Source: DASYPQ01 sp036006425 (GTDB lineage: Bacteria > Planctomycetota > UBA1135 > GCA-002686595). Taken from it: DNA of 64,000 nt. This document shows positions 36,054 through 45,512 of this stretch, piece after piece. The notes under the pieces are model-generated. The model had not been told where the DNA came from. It saw only the letters and a program-made list of their open reading frames with translations, and searched no databases. The stretch's first letter is position 1; every line of letters starts with the position of its first letter. The DNA lies in contig DASYPQ010000003.1 in assembly GCA_036006425.1 (NCBI GenBank), positions 124,001 through 188,000 of the forward strand, given 5' to 3'. A program made the position numbers and the translations under genes.

Positions 36054-38633
36054 ATGATCGAACCCCTCGTCGCGGCCATCCTGCTCGCCATCCAACCCGT
36101 GCCCGCCAGGGTCGAGTTGCAGAAGGTGGCGCCGAAACGAACGCCTCCGGCACTCAACAAGTCGGACGCTCCCGATCCGAGCCAGGGGACGAAGCCCCCG
36201 CCGCCGGGCGGGAACCCCGCGACTCCCGGGCAGGGCGCCCCGGCGAATCCTCAGGGGAACCCCCAGGCGAACCCCCAGGCGCCGGGCGCGGCACCGAATC
36301 CCCCGCAGACTCCGCCCGCGGCCGCGACGACGACCCCGAGCACGCCCGGCAGCCAGGCGCGGACGAAGATCCCGCCGATCCAGGACGTCGGCAACGAGTA
36401 CGTGCTCACGTTCGACGAGACCGGCGACACGGATTCCGTCAACCTCGAACAGTTCGTGAAGATCTGCCAGGAGACGACCGGGCTCAACTTCACGTACAGC
36501 GAGGAGACGAAGAAGCTGCTCCAGAACGCGAAGCTGCGGATGTTCGGACAGAAGCGGATCCCGAAGACCGACTTCTACAGCTTCTTCCAGATCATGATGA
36601 TCATCAACGATTTTGTGTGCAGCAAGATCGGGCCGGATCACCTCTCGGTCATCGTGATCTCGAGTCTCGCCCAGGGCGGCGGACAGCGCGGCGGCACGCT
36701 GCGCAACGAGGCCGTGTACGTCTTCGCCGAGGACATGGACCGCTACGCGGACCAGCCCGCGACGCTCGTGACGACGGTCATCGACCTGCCGAGCACGGAC
36801 GTGCGCACGCTCTCGAACTCGATGCGCACGATGTTCACCGACGCGAACACGCAGCAGATCATCCCGGTCGGCAACAGCAACAGCCTGATCATCACCGGGT
36901 TCGGGAGCAACGTCGCGTCGATCGTCAAGATGCTCCGCTTCGTCGACGACGCGGCGGCGAACACCGGCAACATCGTCCCGGAGTTCGAGGTCATCCCGCT
37001 CGAGTTCGCGTCCGCGGAGGACATCTCGGAGACGCTCGGCGACCTCCTCGACGCGAGCAAGCGCGCGACGCAAGTGCGCCAGCAGGGCCAGCAGCAGGCG
37101 ACCGGTGTCACGGGAGCGCTGCAGTCCTCGGCGGGCGAAGCCAAGATCCTGACCGACGCGCGCACGAACTCGCTCCTCATCATGGCGATGCCCGACGACA
37201 TGCCGCGGATCAAGGAGCTCGTCGCGCGGCTCGACGTCGACACCGTCCTCAAGGAGCGCACGTACCACATCTACAGCCTCGAGAACGTCGAGGCCGAGGA
37301 TCTGTCGAAGACGCTCGACGACTTCATCCGCGACGCGGGGCGGATCCCGACCGGCACCGCGGGCAGGACCGGCGCGGGAGCGCGTCCCGGCGGAGCCCAG
37401 GGCACCGCGCCGGGTCCGACCGGCGGCTCGAGCTCCGCGCGGAACGACATCGTCGTCGTGCCCGACAAGACCACGAACTCGCTCTTGATCGCCGCGAACC
37501 GGACGCGGTACGAGGAGATCTTCGACCTCATCCGGCAGCTCGACAAACGCCAGGACCAGGTCCTCATCGAGACGGCGCTCGTCGAGCTCACCGGCACGAC
37601 GTCCCTGGATCTCGGCGTCGAGCTCGGCGGCGCGGACCTCCCCGGCTCCGGCCTCGGCAGCTTCGGCGTCACGAGCTTCGGGATGTCGACGTTCCAGGAC
37701 ACGAACGGCGACGGCGTCCCCGACATCCGCGTCCCGAACGGCGTCAACGGCACGCCGCCGAACGGGATCACGGCCGGCATCCTGAACGGCAGCAACTTCA
37801 ACCTGCCCGTGCTCCTGTACGCGCTCCAGCAGCGCACGGACACGAACGTGCTCAACGTGCCGTCCGTGCTCGTGAACAACACCGGCAGCGCGAAGGTCGT
37901 GTCGACGGACGAGGAGCCGACGACGACGATCACGGCGACCGGCGGCATCGGCGGGCAGACGCAGGAGAACTTCAAGGACTACGTCAAGGCCGGCATCACG
38001 CTGCAGATCTCCCCCACGATCAGCGCGAGCCGCTACCTGCGCCTCAAGATCAGCCTCGAGGTCTCGACCTTCCTCGGCTCCGTCTCCGGCGCGATCCCGC
38101 CGCCCCGCGTGACGCGGACGATCGACACGACGGTCAACGTCCCCGACGGCGACACGATGGTCGTCGGCGGCATCATCACCGACAACAAGGGCCGGAGCCA
38201 CGTGGGCGTCCCGTTCCTCGCGGACATCCCGATCCTCGGATACCTCTTCCGCCGCGACGGGAACTCGAGCTCGAGGACGACGCTCTACTTCTTCGTGACG
38301 CCGCACATCATGCGGGACCGCGACTTCGCGGACCTCGCGGAGATCTCCTACAAGAAGAAGCTCGAGGCGGCGGACACGATCGGCGCGGACCGCGTCCGCG
38401 TGATCGATCCGACGTTCGGTCAGACGAAGAAGGGCGTCGACATGCGCGGCCTCGAGGTCCCGCTGTACCGCTCGCCCCAGCGCGGCGAGATCCAGGGGAA
38501 CCAGGTCGGCATCGAGTCCGGGAAGATCCAGGGGATGCTGAAGGACGCGCCCGCGCCCGCACCCGATCCGGCCGCGAAGCCGGCGCCGGAAACGACGCCG
38601 CCGGTCACTCCGCCCGAAGGCCAGAAGCCCTGA
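36054..38633 (+). CDS. gspD: Type II secretion system secretin (GspD)
   Basis: Outer-membrane channel of the secretion system. The 859-residue protein has a short signal sequence, a Pro/Gly/Gln-rich linker of about 80 residues with NPQ repeats, an N0 domain (NEYVLTFDETGDTDSVNLEQFVKI), N1-N3 ring domains (AEDISETLGDLL, NSLLIMAMPDDMPRIKELVARLD, NSLLIAANRTRYEEIFDLIRQLDKRQDQVLIETALVELT), and the C-terminal secretin core with VPDGDTMVVGGIITDNKGRSHVGVPFLADIPILGYLFR. An insert DTNGDGVPD (549-557) looks like a calcium-binding loop. No pilotin or GspC gene is present. First gene of the operon. Confidence 0.93.
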   Translation: MIEPLVAAILLAIQPVPARVELQKVAPKRTPPALNKSDAPDPSQGTKPPPPGGNPATPGQGAPANPQGNPQANPQAPGAAPNPPQTPPAAATTTPSTPGSQARTKIPPIQDVGNEYVLTFDETGDTDSVNLEQFVKICQETTGLNFTYSEETKKLLQNAKLRMFGQKRIPKTDFYSFFQIMMIINDFVCSKIGPDHLSVIVISSLAQGGGQRGGTLRNEAVYVFAEDMDRYADQPATLVTTVIDLPSTDVRTLSNSMRTMFTDANTQQIIPVGNSNSLIITGFGSNVASIVKMLRFVDDAAANTGNIVPEFEVIPLEFASAEDISETLGDLLDASKRATQVRQQGQQQATGVTGALQSSAGEAKILTDARTNSLLIMAMPDDMPRIKELVARLDVDTVLKERTYHIYSLENVEAEDLSKTLDDFIRDAGRIPTGTAGRTGAGARPGGAQGTAPGPTGGSSSARNDIVVVPDKTTNSLLIAANRTRYEEIFDLIRQLDKRQDQVLIETALVELTGTTSLDLGVELGGADLPGSGLGSFGVTSFGMSTFQDTNGDGVPDIRVPNGVNGTPPNGITAGILNGSNFNLPVLLYALQQRTDTNVLNVPSVLVNNTGSAKVVSTDEEPTTTITATGGIGGQTQENFKDYVKAGITLQISPTISASRYLRLKISLEVSTFLGSVSGAIPPPRVTRTIDTTVNVPDGDTMVVGGIITDNKGRSHVGVPFLADIPILGYLFRRDGNSSSRTTLYFFVTPHIMRDRDFADLAEISYKKKLEAADTIGADRVRVIDPTFGQTKKGVDMRGLEVPLYRSPQRGEIQGNQVGIESGKIQGMLKDAPAPAPDPAAKPAPETTPPVTPPEGQKP

Positions 38634-38664
38634 GGGCTATCCGGAGCGCGCGCACAAGGGACAC

Positions 38665-40371
38665 ATGACGAGCATCGGTGACATGTTGGTCGACGCAGGC
38701 CTCGCGCGCGAGCGCCTCGAGGAGTGCCGCCGCGTCGCCGCGACGACGGGCGAGTCCCTCGATCGCGTGATCCTCCAGAAGGACTACCTCGACGAGGGCA
38801 CGCTGCTCCAGATCTACGCGAAGCACCTCGGCTTCGAGTTCCGCAAGTCCCTCGACGGCGTGCGCGTCCCGGGCGCGTTCATCAACCGCGTCCCGGTCCA
38901 CTTCGCGCGCAACTACAACCTCGTCGCGCTCGAGGAGATCGACGGCAACGTCCTCAAGGTCGCGACCTGCACGCCGTTGCATCCGCACCCGATGGACGAC
39001 CTCGCCGCCCTCGTCGGCTGCGAGATCGACCCGGTGCTCGCGCCGCGCAGCGAGATCACGACGCTGATCGCGCGCGCCTACCGGCACAAGGCCGACGGCG
39101 TCGACGAGGCGCTCGCGGACGTCGCCGAGGACGGCGACATCGCCGGACTCGCGGACGCGATCGACGAGAACGAGGACGTGCTCGACGTCGCCAACAAGGC
39201 GCCGATCATCAAGCTCGTCAACACGATCCTCTTCCAGGCATTGAAGATGCGCGCCAGCGACGTGCACTTCCACAGCTACCCGGACCGGCTGCAGGCGCGG
39301 TTCCGGATCGACGGGATCCTGTACGACATGGATCCGATCCCGCGGAAGGCGCAGGAAGCGATCGTCAGCCGGATCAAGGTCATGGGCAAGATGGACATCG
39401 CCGAGCGGCGATTGCCCCAGGACGGCCGGGCGACGATCAAGATCGGCGACGGCGAGGTCGACGTGCGGATCAGCTCGATCCCGACGACGCAGGGCGAGCG
39501 CATCGTCATGCGCCTCCTCGACAAGACGTCCAAGGTCTTCACGCTGGACGAGATCGGTCTCGCCACGCAGAACCTCGCGACGATCCGCGAGTACCTGAAC
39601 TACAGCCACGGGATCATCCTGGTCACCGGCCCCACGGGCTCCGGCAAGACGACGACGCTCTACGCCGCGATGAGCGAGGTCGACACGACGCAGAAGAACG
39701 TGCTGACGATCGAGGACCCGGTCGAGTACTCGCTCCCCGGGATCAGCCAGGTCCAGGTGAACGTGAAGAAGGGCCTGACGTTCGCCCACGGACTGCGCTC
39801 GTTCCTGCGCCAGGACCCCGACGTGATGATGGTCGGCGAGATCCGCGACCTCGAGACCGCCGAGGTGGCGATCCGCGCCGCATTGACGGGCCACCTCGTG
39901 TTCTCCACGGTGCACACGAACGACGCTCCGTCGACGATCACGCGGATGGTCGACCAGGGCGTCGAGCCGTACCTCGTCGCGAGCTCGATCGTCCTCGTCA
40001 TCGCGCAGCGCCTCGTCCGGACGATCTGCAAGCACTGCCGCACCTTCTCGCCGCTCTCGGACGAATGGGTCGCGAAGCTCAAGCGGGTCGGCATCGATCC
40101 CGCCGCGATGAACGGCCGGATCGCGGTCGGACGCGGCTGCGACGAGTGCTTCCAGTCGGGCTACGCGGGCCGGACGGCGATCTACGAGTTCATGCCGATC
40201 GACGAGATCCTGCGCACGCAGATCATGGAGCACTCGACCGCGGCCGCGATGAAGCGCGGCGCGGCGGAGCGCGGCATGATCACCCTGCGCGAGGACGGCC
40301 GGCAGAAGATCCTGGCGGGGTTGACGACCCCCGACGAGGTGCTGCGCGTGACGCAACTCGACCTCGACTGA
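38665..40371 (+). CDS. gspE: Type II secretion system ATPase (GspE)
   Basis: Cytoplasmic motor of pseudopilus assembly. The 568-residue protein has an N-terminal MshEN-type domain (about 1-150) and the GspE core with ASDVHFHSYPDRLQARFRIDG, Walker A GPTGSGKTTT (322-331), the Asp box, Walker B FLRQDPDVMMVGEIRD and the His box LTGHLVFSTVHTNDAPST. The tetracysteine zinc motif is at Cys455, Cys458, Cys492 and Cys495, which separates GspE/PilB from retraction ATPases. It lies 31 bases after gspD. Confidence 0.96.
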   Translation: MTSIGDMLVDAGLARERLEECRRVAATTGESLDRVILQKDYLDEGTLLQIYAKHLGFEFRKSLDGVRVPGAFINRVPVHFARNYNLVALEEIDGNVLKVATCTPLHPHPMDDLAALVGCEIDPVLAPRSEITTLIARAYRHKADGVDEALADVAEDGDIAGLADAIDENEDVLDVANKAPIIKLVNTILFQALKMRASDVHFHSYPDRLQARFRIDGILYDMDPIPRKAQEAIVSRIKVMGKMDIAERRLPQDGRATIKIGDGEVDVRISSIPTTQGERIVMRLLDKTSKVFTLDEIGLATQNLATIREYLNYSHGIILVTGPTGSGKTTTLYAAMSEVDTTQKNVLTIEDPVEYSLPGISQVQVNVKKGLTFAHGLRSFLRQDPDVMMVGEIRDLETAEVAIRAALTGHLVFSTVHTNDAPSTITRMVDQGVEPYLVASSIVLVIAQRLVRTICKHCRTFSPLSDEWVAKLKRVGIDPAAMNGRIAVGRGCDECFQSGYAGRTAIYEFMPIDEILRTQIMEHSTAAAMKRGAAERGMITLREDGRQKILAGLTTPDEVLRVTQLDLD

Positions 40372-40399
40372 GGCGCGGGCGTCAGCCCACTTTCGAGCC

Positions 40400-41662
40400 A
40401 TGCCGATCTACGAGTACAAGGCATTCGCGTCCGGAGGCTCGGTGAAGAGCGGCGTGATCGACGCCGACACGACGCGCGAGGCGCGCACCCGGCTGCGCCG
40501 CGAGAACCTGCTCGTCAGCGAGATCCACGAGACGCGCGGCGGGCAGCGCGTGCGCGTGGGCAAGGGGCGTCTGCGCGGATTCGTCGACAAGATCCGCCGG
40601 CAGCGCGCGGCGCAGACGACCTCGAGCATGCGCAATCTCGAGATCCTGACCGGGGCGACGCGCCAGATGGGCACGCTCCTCGGCTCCGGGATCCCGCTCG
40701 CGGAGACGCTCAAGGCGATGATCGAGCAGGCCGAGCAGCGCTCGACCGAGACGATGTTCCGCGAGATCCGCGAGCGCGTGAACCAGGGCGCGAGCCTCGC
40801 GGACGCCCTCGGCGACCACCCGCAGATGTTCGGCGAGCTCTATGTGAACATGGTGCGCGCGGGCGAAGCGACCGGCAACGTCGACGTCGTGCTCAAGCGC
40901 CTGGCCGACTACCTGCAGTCCCAGCGCGCGCTGCGGCGCAAGGTCGTGTCCGCGCTGACCTACCCCGTGATGATGATCGGCATCGGATTGATCGTCGTCA
41001 GCATCCTCATGACGGTCGTCGTGCCGAAGATCACCGGCATGCTCACGGACACGGGTCAGACGCTGCCGACGCCGACGAAGATCCTCATCGTGATCAGCAA
41101 GTTCTTCAAGGACTACTGGCTCGTCGGCTGCGCGATCCTCGCGGTGATCTTCTACGCCGTGGAGCGCGTGTACAAGAAATCGGACTCCGGTCGGCTGTTC
41201 ATCGACCGCAACATGCTCCGCATGCCGATCGTCGGCGACCTGCTGCGCAAGCAGGCGGTCGCGCGCTTCACGCGCACGCTGTCGACGCTCCTCCAGAGCG
41301 GCGTGCCGGCCGTGAACAGCCTCGAGATCACGCGCACCGTCGTCGGCAACCGCGTCATCGCGGACGCGACCGAGTACATCCGCGTGCGCATCCTCGAGGG
41401 CACCGACATCGCGACGCCGCTGAAGCAGTCGGGCGCGTTCCCGGCGCTCGTCGGCTACATGGTCAACGTCGGCGAGCAGTCCGGTGAGCTCGAACAGATG
41501 CTCGACCGGGTCGCCACCTCCTACGACGAGGAGATCGACATCGCCACGGAGCGCCTGACGTCCGTCCTGGAACCGATCATGATCGTGTTCCTGGCGGCCG
41601 TCGTGGGCTACATCGTGGTGTCGATCGTCCTCCCCATCCTGCAGATCGGACAGTTCAAGTGA
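40400..41662 (+). CDS. gspF: Type II secretion system inner membrane platform protein (GspF)
   Basis: A 420-residue polytopic protein with two repeated GspF domains and three transmembrane segments. It begins MPIYEYKAF, has LEILTGATRQMGTLLGSGIPLAETLKAMIEQ and ARFTRTLSTLLQSGVPAVNSLEITR as the two domain starts, and ends with TSVLEPIMIVFLAAVVGYIVVSIVLPILQIGQF. It anchors GspE to the membrane. It sits between gspE (28-base gap) and gspG. Confidence 0.96.
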   Translation: MPIYEYKAFASGGSVKSGVIDADTTREARTRLRRENLLVSEIHETRGGQRVRVGKGRLRGFVDKIRRQRAAQTTSSMRNLEILTGATRQMGTLLGSGIPLAETLKAMIEQAEQRSTETMFREIRERVNQGASLADALGDHPQMFGELYVNMVRAGEATGNVDVVLKRLADYLQSQRALRRKVVSALTYPVMMIGIGLIVVSILMTVVVPKITGMLTDTGQTLPTPTKILIVISKFFKDYWLVGCAILAVIFYAVERVYKKSDSGRLFIDRNMLRMPIVGDLLRKQAVARFTRTLSTLLQSGVPAVNSLEITRTVVGNRVIADATEYIRVRILEGTDIATPLKQSGAFPALVGYMVNVGEQSGELEQMLDRVATSYDEEIDIATERLTSVLEPIMIVFLAAVVGYIVVSIVLPILQIGQFK

Positions 41663-41691
41663 GCGCGTTCGCCGCGCAAGTTGAGACAGCC

Positions 41692-42129
41692 ATGAAACCC
41701 ACAATCCTCCGGACGACGACGCACCGCGCCGGCTTCACCCTGGCCGAAATGATGGTCGTCATCGTCATCATCGGTCTCCTCGCGACGCTCGTCGTGCCGA
41801 ACGTCCTCCAGCGGTTCGCATTCGCGTCCCGCAAGAAGGCCGAGGCGGACATCCTCGCGATCGACAGCTCCTTGAAGGAGTACGCGATCGCGAACGGAGG
41901 CAAGTATCCGGACAGCCTCGAGGCGCTCGTGACGCAGGACGTCAACGGCCACACGTTCCTCGACCAGCCGCACATCCCGAAGGATCCGTGGGGCAACGAG
42001 TACATGTACGAACCGCCCGGTCCGGGCCAGCCGCTGCCGCGCGTCATGTCGTACGGCAAGGACGGACAGCCCGGCGGCGAAGGCGACGACGCCGACATGG
42101 ACACCGCCTCGATCCGCGAGGGGAAGTAG
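41692..42129 (+). CDS. gspG: Major pseudopilin (GspG)
   Basis: A 145-residue pseudopilin with a 14-residue leader cut at Gly/Phe in HRAG|FTLAEMMVV, Glu5 present. The C-terminus SYGKDGQPGGEGDDADM is the conserved GspG loop whose acidic residues bind calcium in known structures, which identifies a type II system rather than type IV pili. The ATG at 41692 is chosen; an alternative GTG at 41659 overlaps the gspF stop and would give a 25-residue leader. Confidence 0.95.
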   Translation: MKPTILRTTTHRAGFTLAEMMVVIVIIGLLATLVVPNVLQRFAFASRKKAEADILAIDSSLKEYAIANGGKYPDSLEALVTQDVNGHTFLDQPHIPKDPWGNEYMYEPPGPGQPLPRVMSYGKDGQPGGEGDDADMDTASIREGK

Positions 42130-42138
42130 GCCGCCGGA

Positions 42139-42702
42139 ATGCGCCGCGGGGGAACAGCGCTGCTCCGCCGTGCGCGGTCGGGATTCTCGATGATCGAGAT
42201 CCTCGCCGTCCTCGTCATCCTCGGCCTGATCGCGGCGATCGTGTCGATGAACTGGCAGGCGCTCCTCCCCCGCACCGAGCTGCACTCCGCGGTGCGCATC
42301 CTCGCGAGCACGATCCAGGGCGCGCACTCCGAGTCGATCGCGCGCAACGCGATCTTCAAGGTCGAGTACGACCTCGACAAGCACCGCTACCGCGTGAACA
42401 CGCCGTTCCGCCTCGGGGGCGGACTCGCGGCGAACGACGACGAGCGCATGACCCAGAGCTGGATCGACCTGCCCAAGTCGGTCCACTTCAGCAAGGTGCA
42501 GATCGACGGCGTCGACTACTCCCGCGGCATGGTCTTCGTGCGTTTCGACCCGCTCGGCGCGGCTTCCGGGCACATCATCACGCTCGAGCAGCAGCCCTAC
42601 AAGAACTACTACACGATCGAAGTCCAGGCCCTGACGGGCATGATCGACTATCACGAGGGCCTGTTCGAGCGGGCCGTGCCTCGAGAGGACGATTTCAAGT
42701 GA
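42139..42702 (+). CDS. gspH: Minor pseudopilin (GspH-like)
   Basis: A 187-residue protein with a basic leader and prepilin site RSG|FSMIEILAVLVILGLIAAIV, followed by a GspH/FimT-type globular domain (LHSAVRILASTIQGAHSESIARN, then beta strands). Position after gspG and before gspI supports the assignment. Its stop overlaps the GTG start of gspI. Confidence 0.87.
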   Translation: MRRGGTALLRRARSGFSMIEILAVLVILGLIAAIVSMNWQALLPRTELHSAVRILASTIQGAHSESIARNAIFKVEYDLDKHRYRVNTPFRLGGGLAANDDERMTQSWIDLPKSVHFSKVQIDGVDYSRGMVFVRFDPLGAASGHIITLEQQPYKNYYTIEVQALTGMIDYHEGLFERAVPREDDFK

Positions 42703-43292
42703 GACCTGCGATCCGTCGACCCGCACGCACCGCGTTCACGCTGGTGGAGGTCGCCGTCACGATCGTGATCGTCGGGATCGGCATGCTCCTCGTGCTCCAG
42801 GGGTTGAACACGGCCAAGATGGCCGCGGCGCAGACGAAGAACCTGAAGCTCTCGCGCGAGCTCGCGCTGCTGACGCTGGGACAGATCTCCTCGGGGCAGT
42901 TCCAGGACGACATCGAGAACGGGCTGCACGGGAGCTACGCCGAGGAGGGCTATCCGGACTTCGAGTACCAGGTCGTCGTCGGCGACGACACGTTCGACGC
43001 GGCGCAGGAGAACGGCGCCTTCGATTCCTGGGCGCCGCGCACGACGACGCGCGAGCGCGACAAGAAGGACGAAGAGGACAAGAAGAACCAGGAAGACCAG
43101 CCCTACGAGAAGGTGAAGATCAAGGTCACGTTCCCGACGCTGCGCATGGACAAGGAGGAGCTCAAGCACGAGCTCGTGCTCGAGCAGTGGATCCCGTGGA
43201 TGCAGGTCTACGGCGAGAAGGATCCGGACGCGAAGACCGACTCGAAGACCGCGAGCGGCTCGACGCCCGCGGCGGGAGGCACGAAACCATGA
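42699..43292 (+). CDS. gspI: Minor pseudopilin (GspI-like) with Ala at the cleavage site
   Basis: A 197-residue pseudopilin by sequence and place. The hydrophobic segment is AFTLVEVAVTIVIVGIGMLLVLQG, with Glu5. The residue before the cleaved Phe is Ala rather than the nearly invariant Gly (RTA|FTLVE). A charged middle region (RERDKKDEEDKKNQEDQ) and a Ser/Thr/Gly-rich tail are unusual. The GTG start at 42699 overlaps gspH; the stop overlaps gspJ (ATGA). Confidence 0.85.
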   Translation: MRPAIRRPARTAFTLVEVAVTIVIVGIGMLLVLQGLNTAKMAAAQTKNLKLSRELALLTLGQISSGQFQDDIENGLHGSYAEEGYPDFEYQVVVGDDTFDAAQENGAFDSWAPRTTTRERDKKDEEDKKNQEDQPYEKVKIKVTFPTLRMDKEELKHELVLEQWIPWMQVYGEKDPDAKTDSKTASGSTPAAGGTKP

Positions 43293-44197
43293 GGACGCGC
43301 GCCGGATTCACTCTCGTCGAGGTGCTCCTCGTGCTCCTGATCATGGGCGGGATCATGCTCTCGATGGCGCAGATCCTGACCGCGGCGCGCACGTCGCGCG
43401 ACACGATCCACAACATCCAGGAGACGCAGAACGCCGGGCCGGCGATCCTCGACATGATCGAGCGCGATCTGCGCGGCATCTCCGTGTACGACCGCACGCG
43501 CGCGAGCCACCTGCGCGTGAAGAACCGCGTCATGCTCGGCTTCGACGCCGACAGCCTCGACTTCGTCACGACGACGGACAGCCTCGTGATCCACGAGGAC
43601 AACGACCGCTTCGTGCGCTCCGACCAGAACGAGGTCGGCTACCGCCTGCGTCCGAATCCGGAGAACGACCAGTTCCTCGAGATCTACCGGCGCGAGGCGT
43701 ACGGCGTCGACGACACGCCCTTCGAGGGCGGGAACTTCCTCTACCTCCACGATCGCGTGAAGGGTTTCGACATCCAGTGCTTCCGCAAGGACGGCGTCGA
43801 CGAGGAGCCCGTCGACGAGTGGGGCACGACGGAAGGCTCCGAGGACATCGGCCTGCCGACGCGGATCGAGATCACGCTGACGCTCGAGCTCGCGCCGCGC
43901 CTCGTCAACGAGCAGCTCCTCGTGGCGCCCGCCGACCGTCGCACGATGGTGTACAAGCGCGTCTTCCGCTTCCCGAACACGCTGCGGCCCGAGGAGGAGA
44001 TGATCGCCGTCCCGGTGATCCCGCAGGTTCCCGCCGCGACGGCGGGAGGAGCGGCCGGCGCCGCGGGACAGGGAAAGGGCACGGAAGTCGGCGGATCGGC
44101 GAACGGCGGCCGCCGGCGCGGCGGCGGGACCAGCGGAACCGGTGGTGCCAGCGGAGGCCGCGCGCCGCCGGACAACGGCGGCATCCCGAATCACTGA
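43289..44197 (+). CDS. gspJ: Minor pseudopilin (GspJ-like) with Gly-rich tail
   Basis: A 302-residue pseudopilin. The leader MRTRAG is cut before FTLVEVLLVLLIMGGIML. The globular part contains LDMIERDLRGISVYD and FDADSLDFVTTTDSLVI, resembling GspJ. The final 60 residues are a Gly/Ala/Arg low-complexity tail (GGSANGGRRRGGGTSGTGG), which normal GspJ proteins lack. Last gene of the secretion operon; no gspK, L, M or prepilin peptidase follows. It converges on serS with a gap of 12 bases. Confidence 0.87.
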   Translation: MRTRAGFTLVEVLLVLLIMGGIMLSMAQILTAARTSRDTIHNIQETQNAGPAILDMIERDLRGISVYDRTRASHLRVKNRVMLGFDADSLDFVTTTDSLVIHEDNDRFVRSDQNEVGYRLRPNPENDQFLEIYRREAYGVDDTPFEGGNFLYLHDRVKGFDIQCFRKDGVDEEPVDEWGTTEGSEDIGLPTRIEITLTLELAPRLVNEQLLVAPADRRTMVYKRVFRFPNTLRPEEEMIAVPVIPQVPAATAGGAAGAAGQGKGTEVGGSANGGRRRGGGTSGTGGASGGRAPPDNGGIPNH

Positions 44198-44209
44198 GCC
44201 GCGCGCGGA

Positions 44210-45490
44210 TCAGGCGAGCTGGCGGCCGAGCGTCTCGCGCCCGCCGAGATACGCCCGCAGCGGCGGCGGGACCCAGACCGTGCCGTCCGCGCGCTGGTGG
44301 TTCTCGAGCAGCGCGATGAGCATCCGCGCGCTCGCCGCGACGGTGTTGTTCAGCGTGTGGCAGAAGCGCACGACGCCGTCCTCGCCGCGGTAGCGCAGCG
44401 ACAGCCTTCGCGACTGGTAGTCGTGGAAGCGCGACGCGCTGTGCGTCTCCCCGTAGCCCTTGCGCGAAGGCATCCAGGTCTCGATGTCGAACTTCTGCAC
44501 CTGCGGCGCGCCGAGATCGCCGCCGCAGACGTTGACGATGCGGTACGGCAGCTCGAACGCGACGAGGATCTCCTCGGCGTTCTCCACGATCTCGCGGTGG
44601 TGCGCGAGGCTCGTCGCCTCGTCCGCGACGTCGATCACGACCTGCTCGACCTTCTGGAACTGGTGCACGCGGTACAGTCCGCGCGTGTCCTTGCCGTACG
44701 TGCCGGCTTCGCGCCGGTAGCACGAGGACAGCGCGACGTACCTCAGGGGCAAGTCCTTCGCGGCCAGGATCTCGCCGGAGTGGAGCGAAGTCACCGGCAC
44801 TTCGGCCGTGCCCACGAGCACGAGGTCGTCGCGTTCGTCGCAGCGGTAGGCCTGCTCCTCCCCGCCGGGGAAGTAGCCCGTGCCGACCATCGCCTCGCTG
44901 CGCACGAGCGTCGGCACCGTCAGCGGGACGAACCCCTTCGCGACCATCCGGTCGAGCGCGAAGCGCATGACCGCGCCCTCGAGGAGCGACAGGTCGCCGC
45001 GCAGCACGTAGTTGCGCGAGCCCGCGAGCTTCGCGGCGCGGTCGAACTCGATCCACCCTTGCGCTTCCGCGACGGCGACGTGGTCCTTCGGGCCGAAGTC
45101 GAAGACGCGCGGCTCGCTCCAGCGCTTCACCTCGACGTTCTCGGTGTCGTCCTTCCCCTCCGGCACGTCGTCGGCGGGAACGTTCGGGATGCGGAGCAGC
45201 AGCGTCTGGAGCTCCGCCTCGAGCGCAGCGAAGCGGTCCTCCTCGATCTTCAGCTCGCTCTTCTTCTGCTTCTGGAGCTCCGCGAGCTTCGCGCGGTCGG
45301 CCGGCGGCGCCTTGCCGATCGCCTTGCTGGCCTCGTTCTGCGCGGCGCGCAGCACGTCGAGGCGTCCCGAGAGCTCGCGCGCCCGCGCGTCGACCTCGAG
45401 GAGCTTGTCGAGGTCGATCGGGATGCGCTTCTTCGCCGCCCCGGCCTGCACCGCCGCGGCGTGGGCGCGGATGAACTTGAGGTCGAGCAC
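44210..45490 (-). CDS. serS: Seryl-tRNA synthetase
   Basis: Charges tRNA-Ser. The 426 residues include the N-terminal antiparallel coiled coil (about 25-105, KKRIPIDLDKLLEVDARARELSG...), class II motif 2 YRREAGTYGKDTRGLYRVHQF and motif 3 LNNTVAASARMLIALLENHQ. The serine-binding segment GTAEVPVTSLHSGEIL and TWMPSRKGYGETHSAS are also present. It is the last gene of a long minus-strand directon, 22 bases after the preceding gene. Confidence 0.97.
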   Translation of the reverse strand: MLDLKFIRAHAAAVQAGAAKKRIPIDLDKLLEVDARARELSGRLDVLRAAQNEASKAIGKAPPADRAKLAELQKQKKSELKIEEDRFAALEAELQTLLLRIPNVPADDVPEGKDDTENVEVKRWSEPRVFDFGPKDHVAVAEAQGWIEFDRAAKLAGSRNYVLRGDLSLLEGAVMRFALDRMVAKGFVPLTVPTLVRSEAMVGTGYFPGGEEQAYRCDERDDLVLVGTAEVPVTSLHSGEILAAKDLPLRYVALSSCYRREAGTYGKDTRGLYRVHQFQKVEQVVIDVADEATSLAHHREIVENAEEILVAFELPYRIVNVCGGDLGAPQVQKFDIETWMPSRKGYGETHSASRFHDYQSRRLSLRYRGEDGVVRFCHTLNNTVAASARMLIALLENHQRADGTVWVPPPLRAYLGGRETLGRQLA

Positions 45491-45512
45491 CCTCGTGATC
45501 TCCGACGCCCTG

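Noticed and set aside
36220..36300. Short tandem repeats in gspD
   Set aside because: They encode an NPQ-rich linker of low complexity, common in secretins, and need no special explanation.
41692..42702. Type IV pilus instead of type II secretion
   Set aside because: The GspG C-terminal acidic glycine-rich loop and the gspD-E-F-G-H-I-J order are typical of type II secretion; no pilM/N/O/P or pilT is present.
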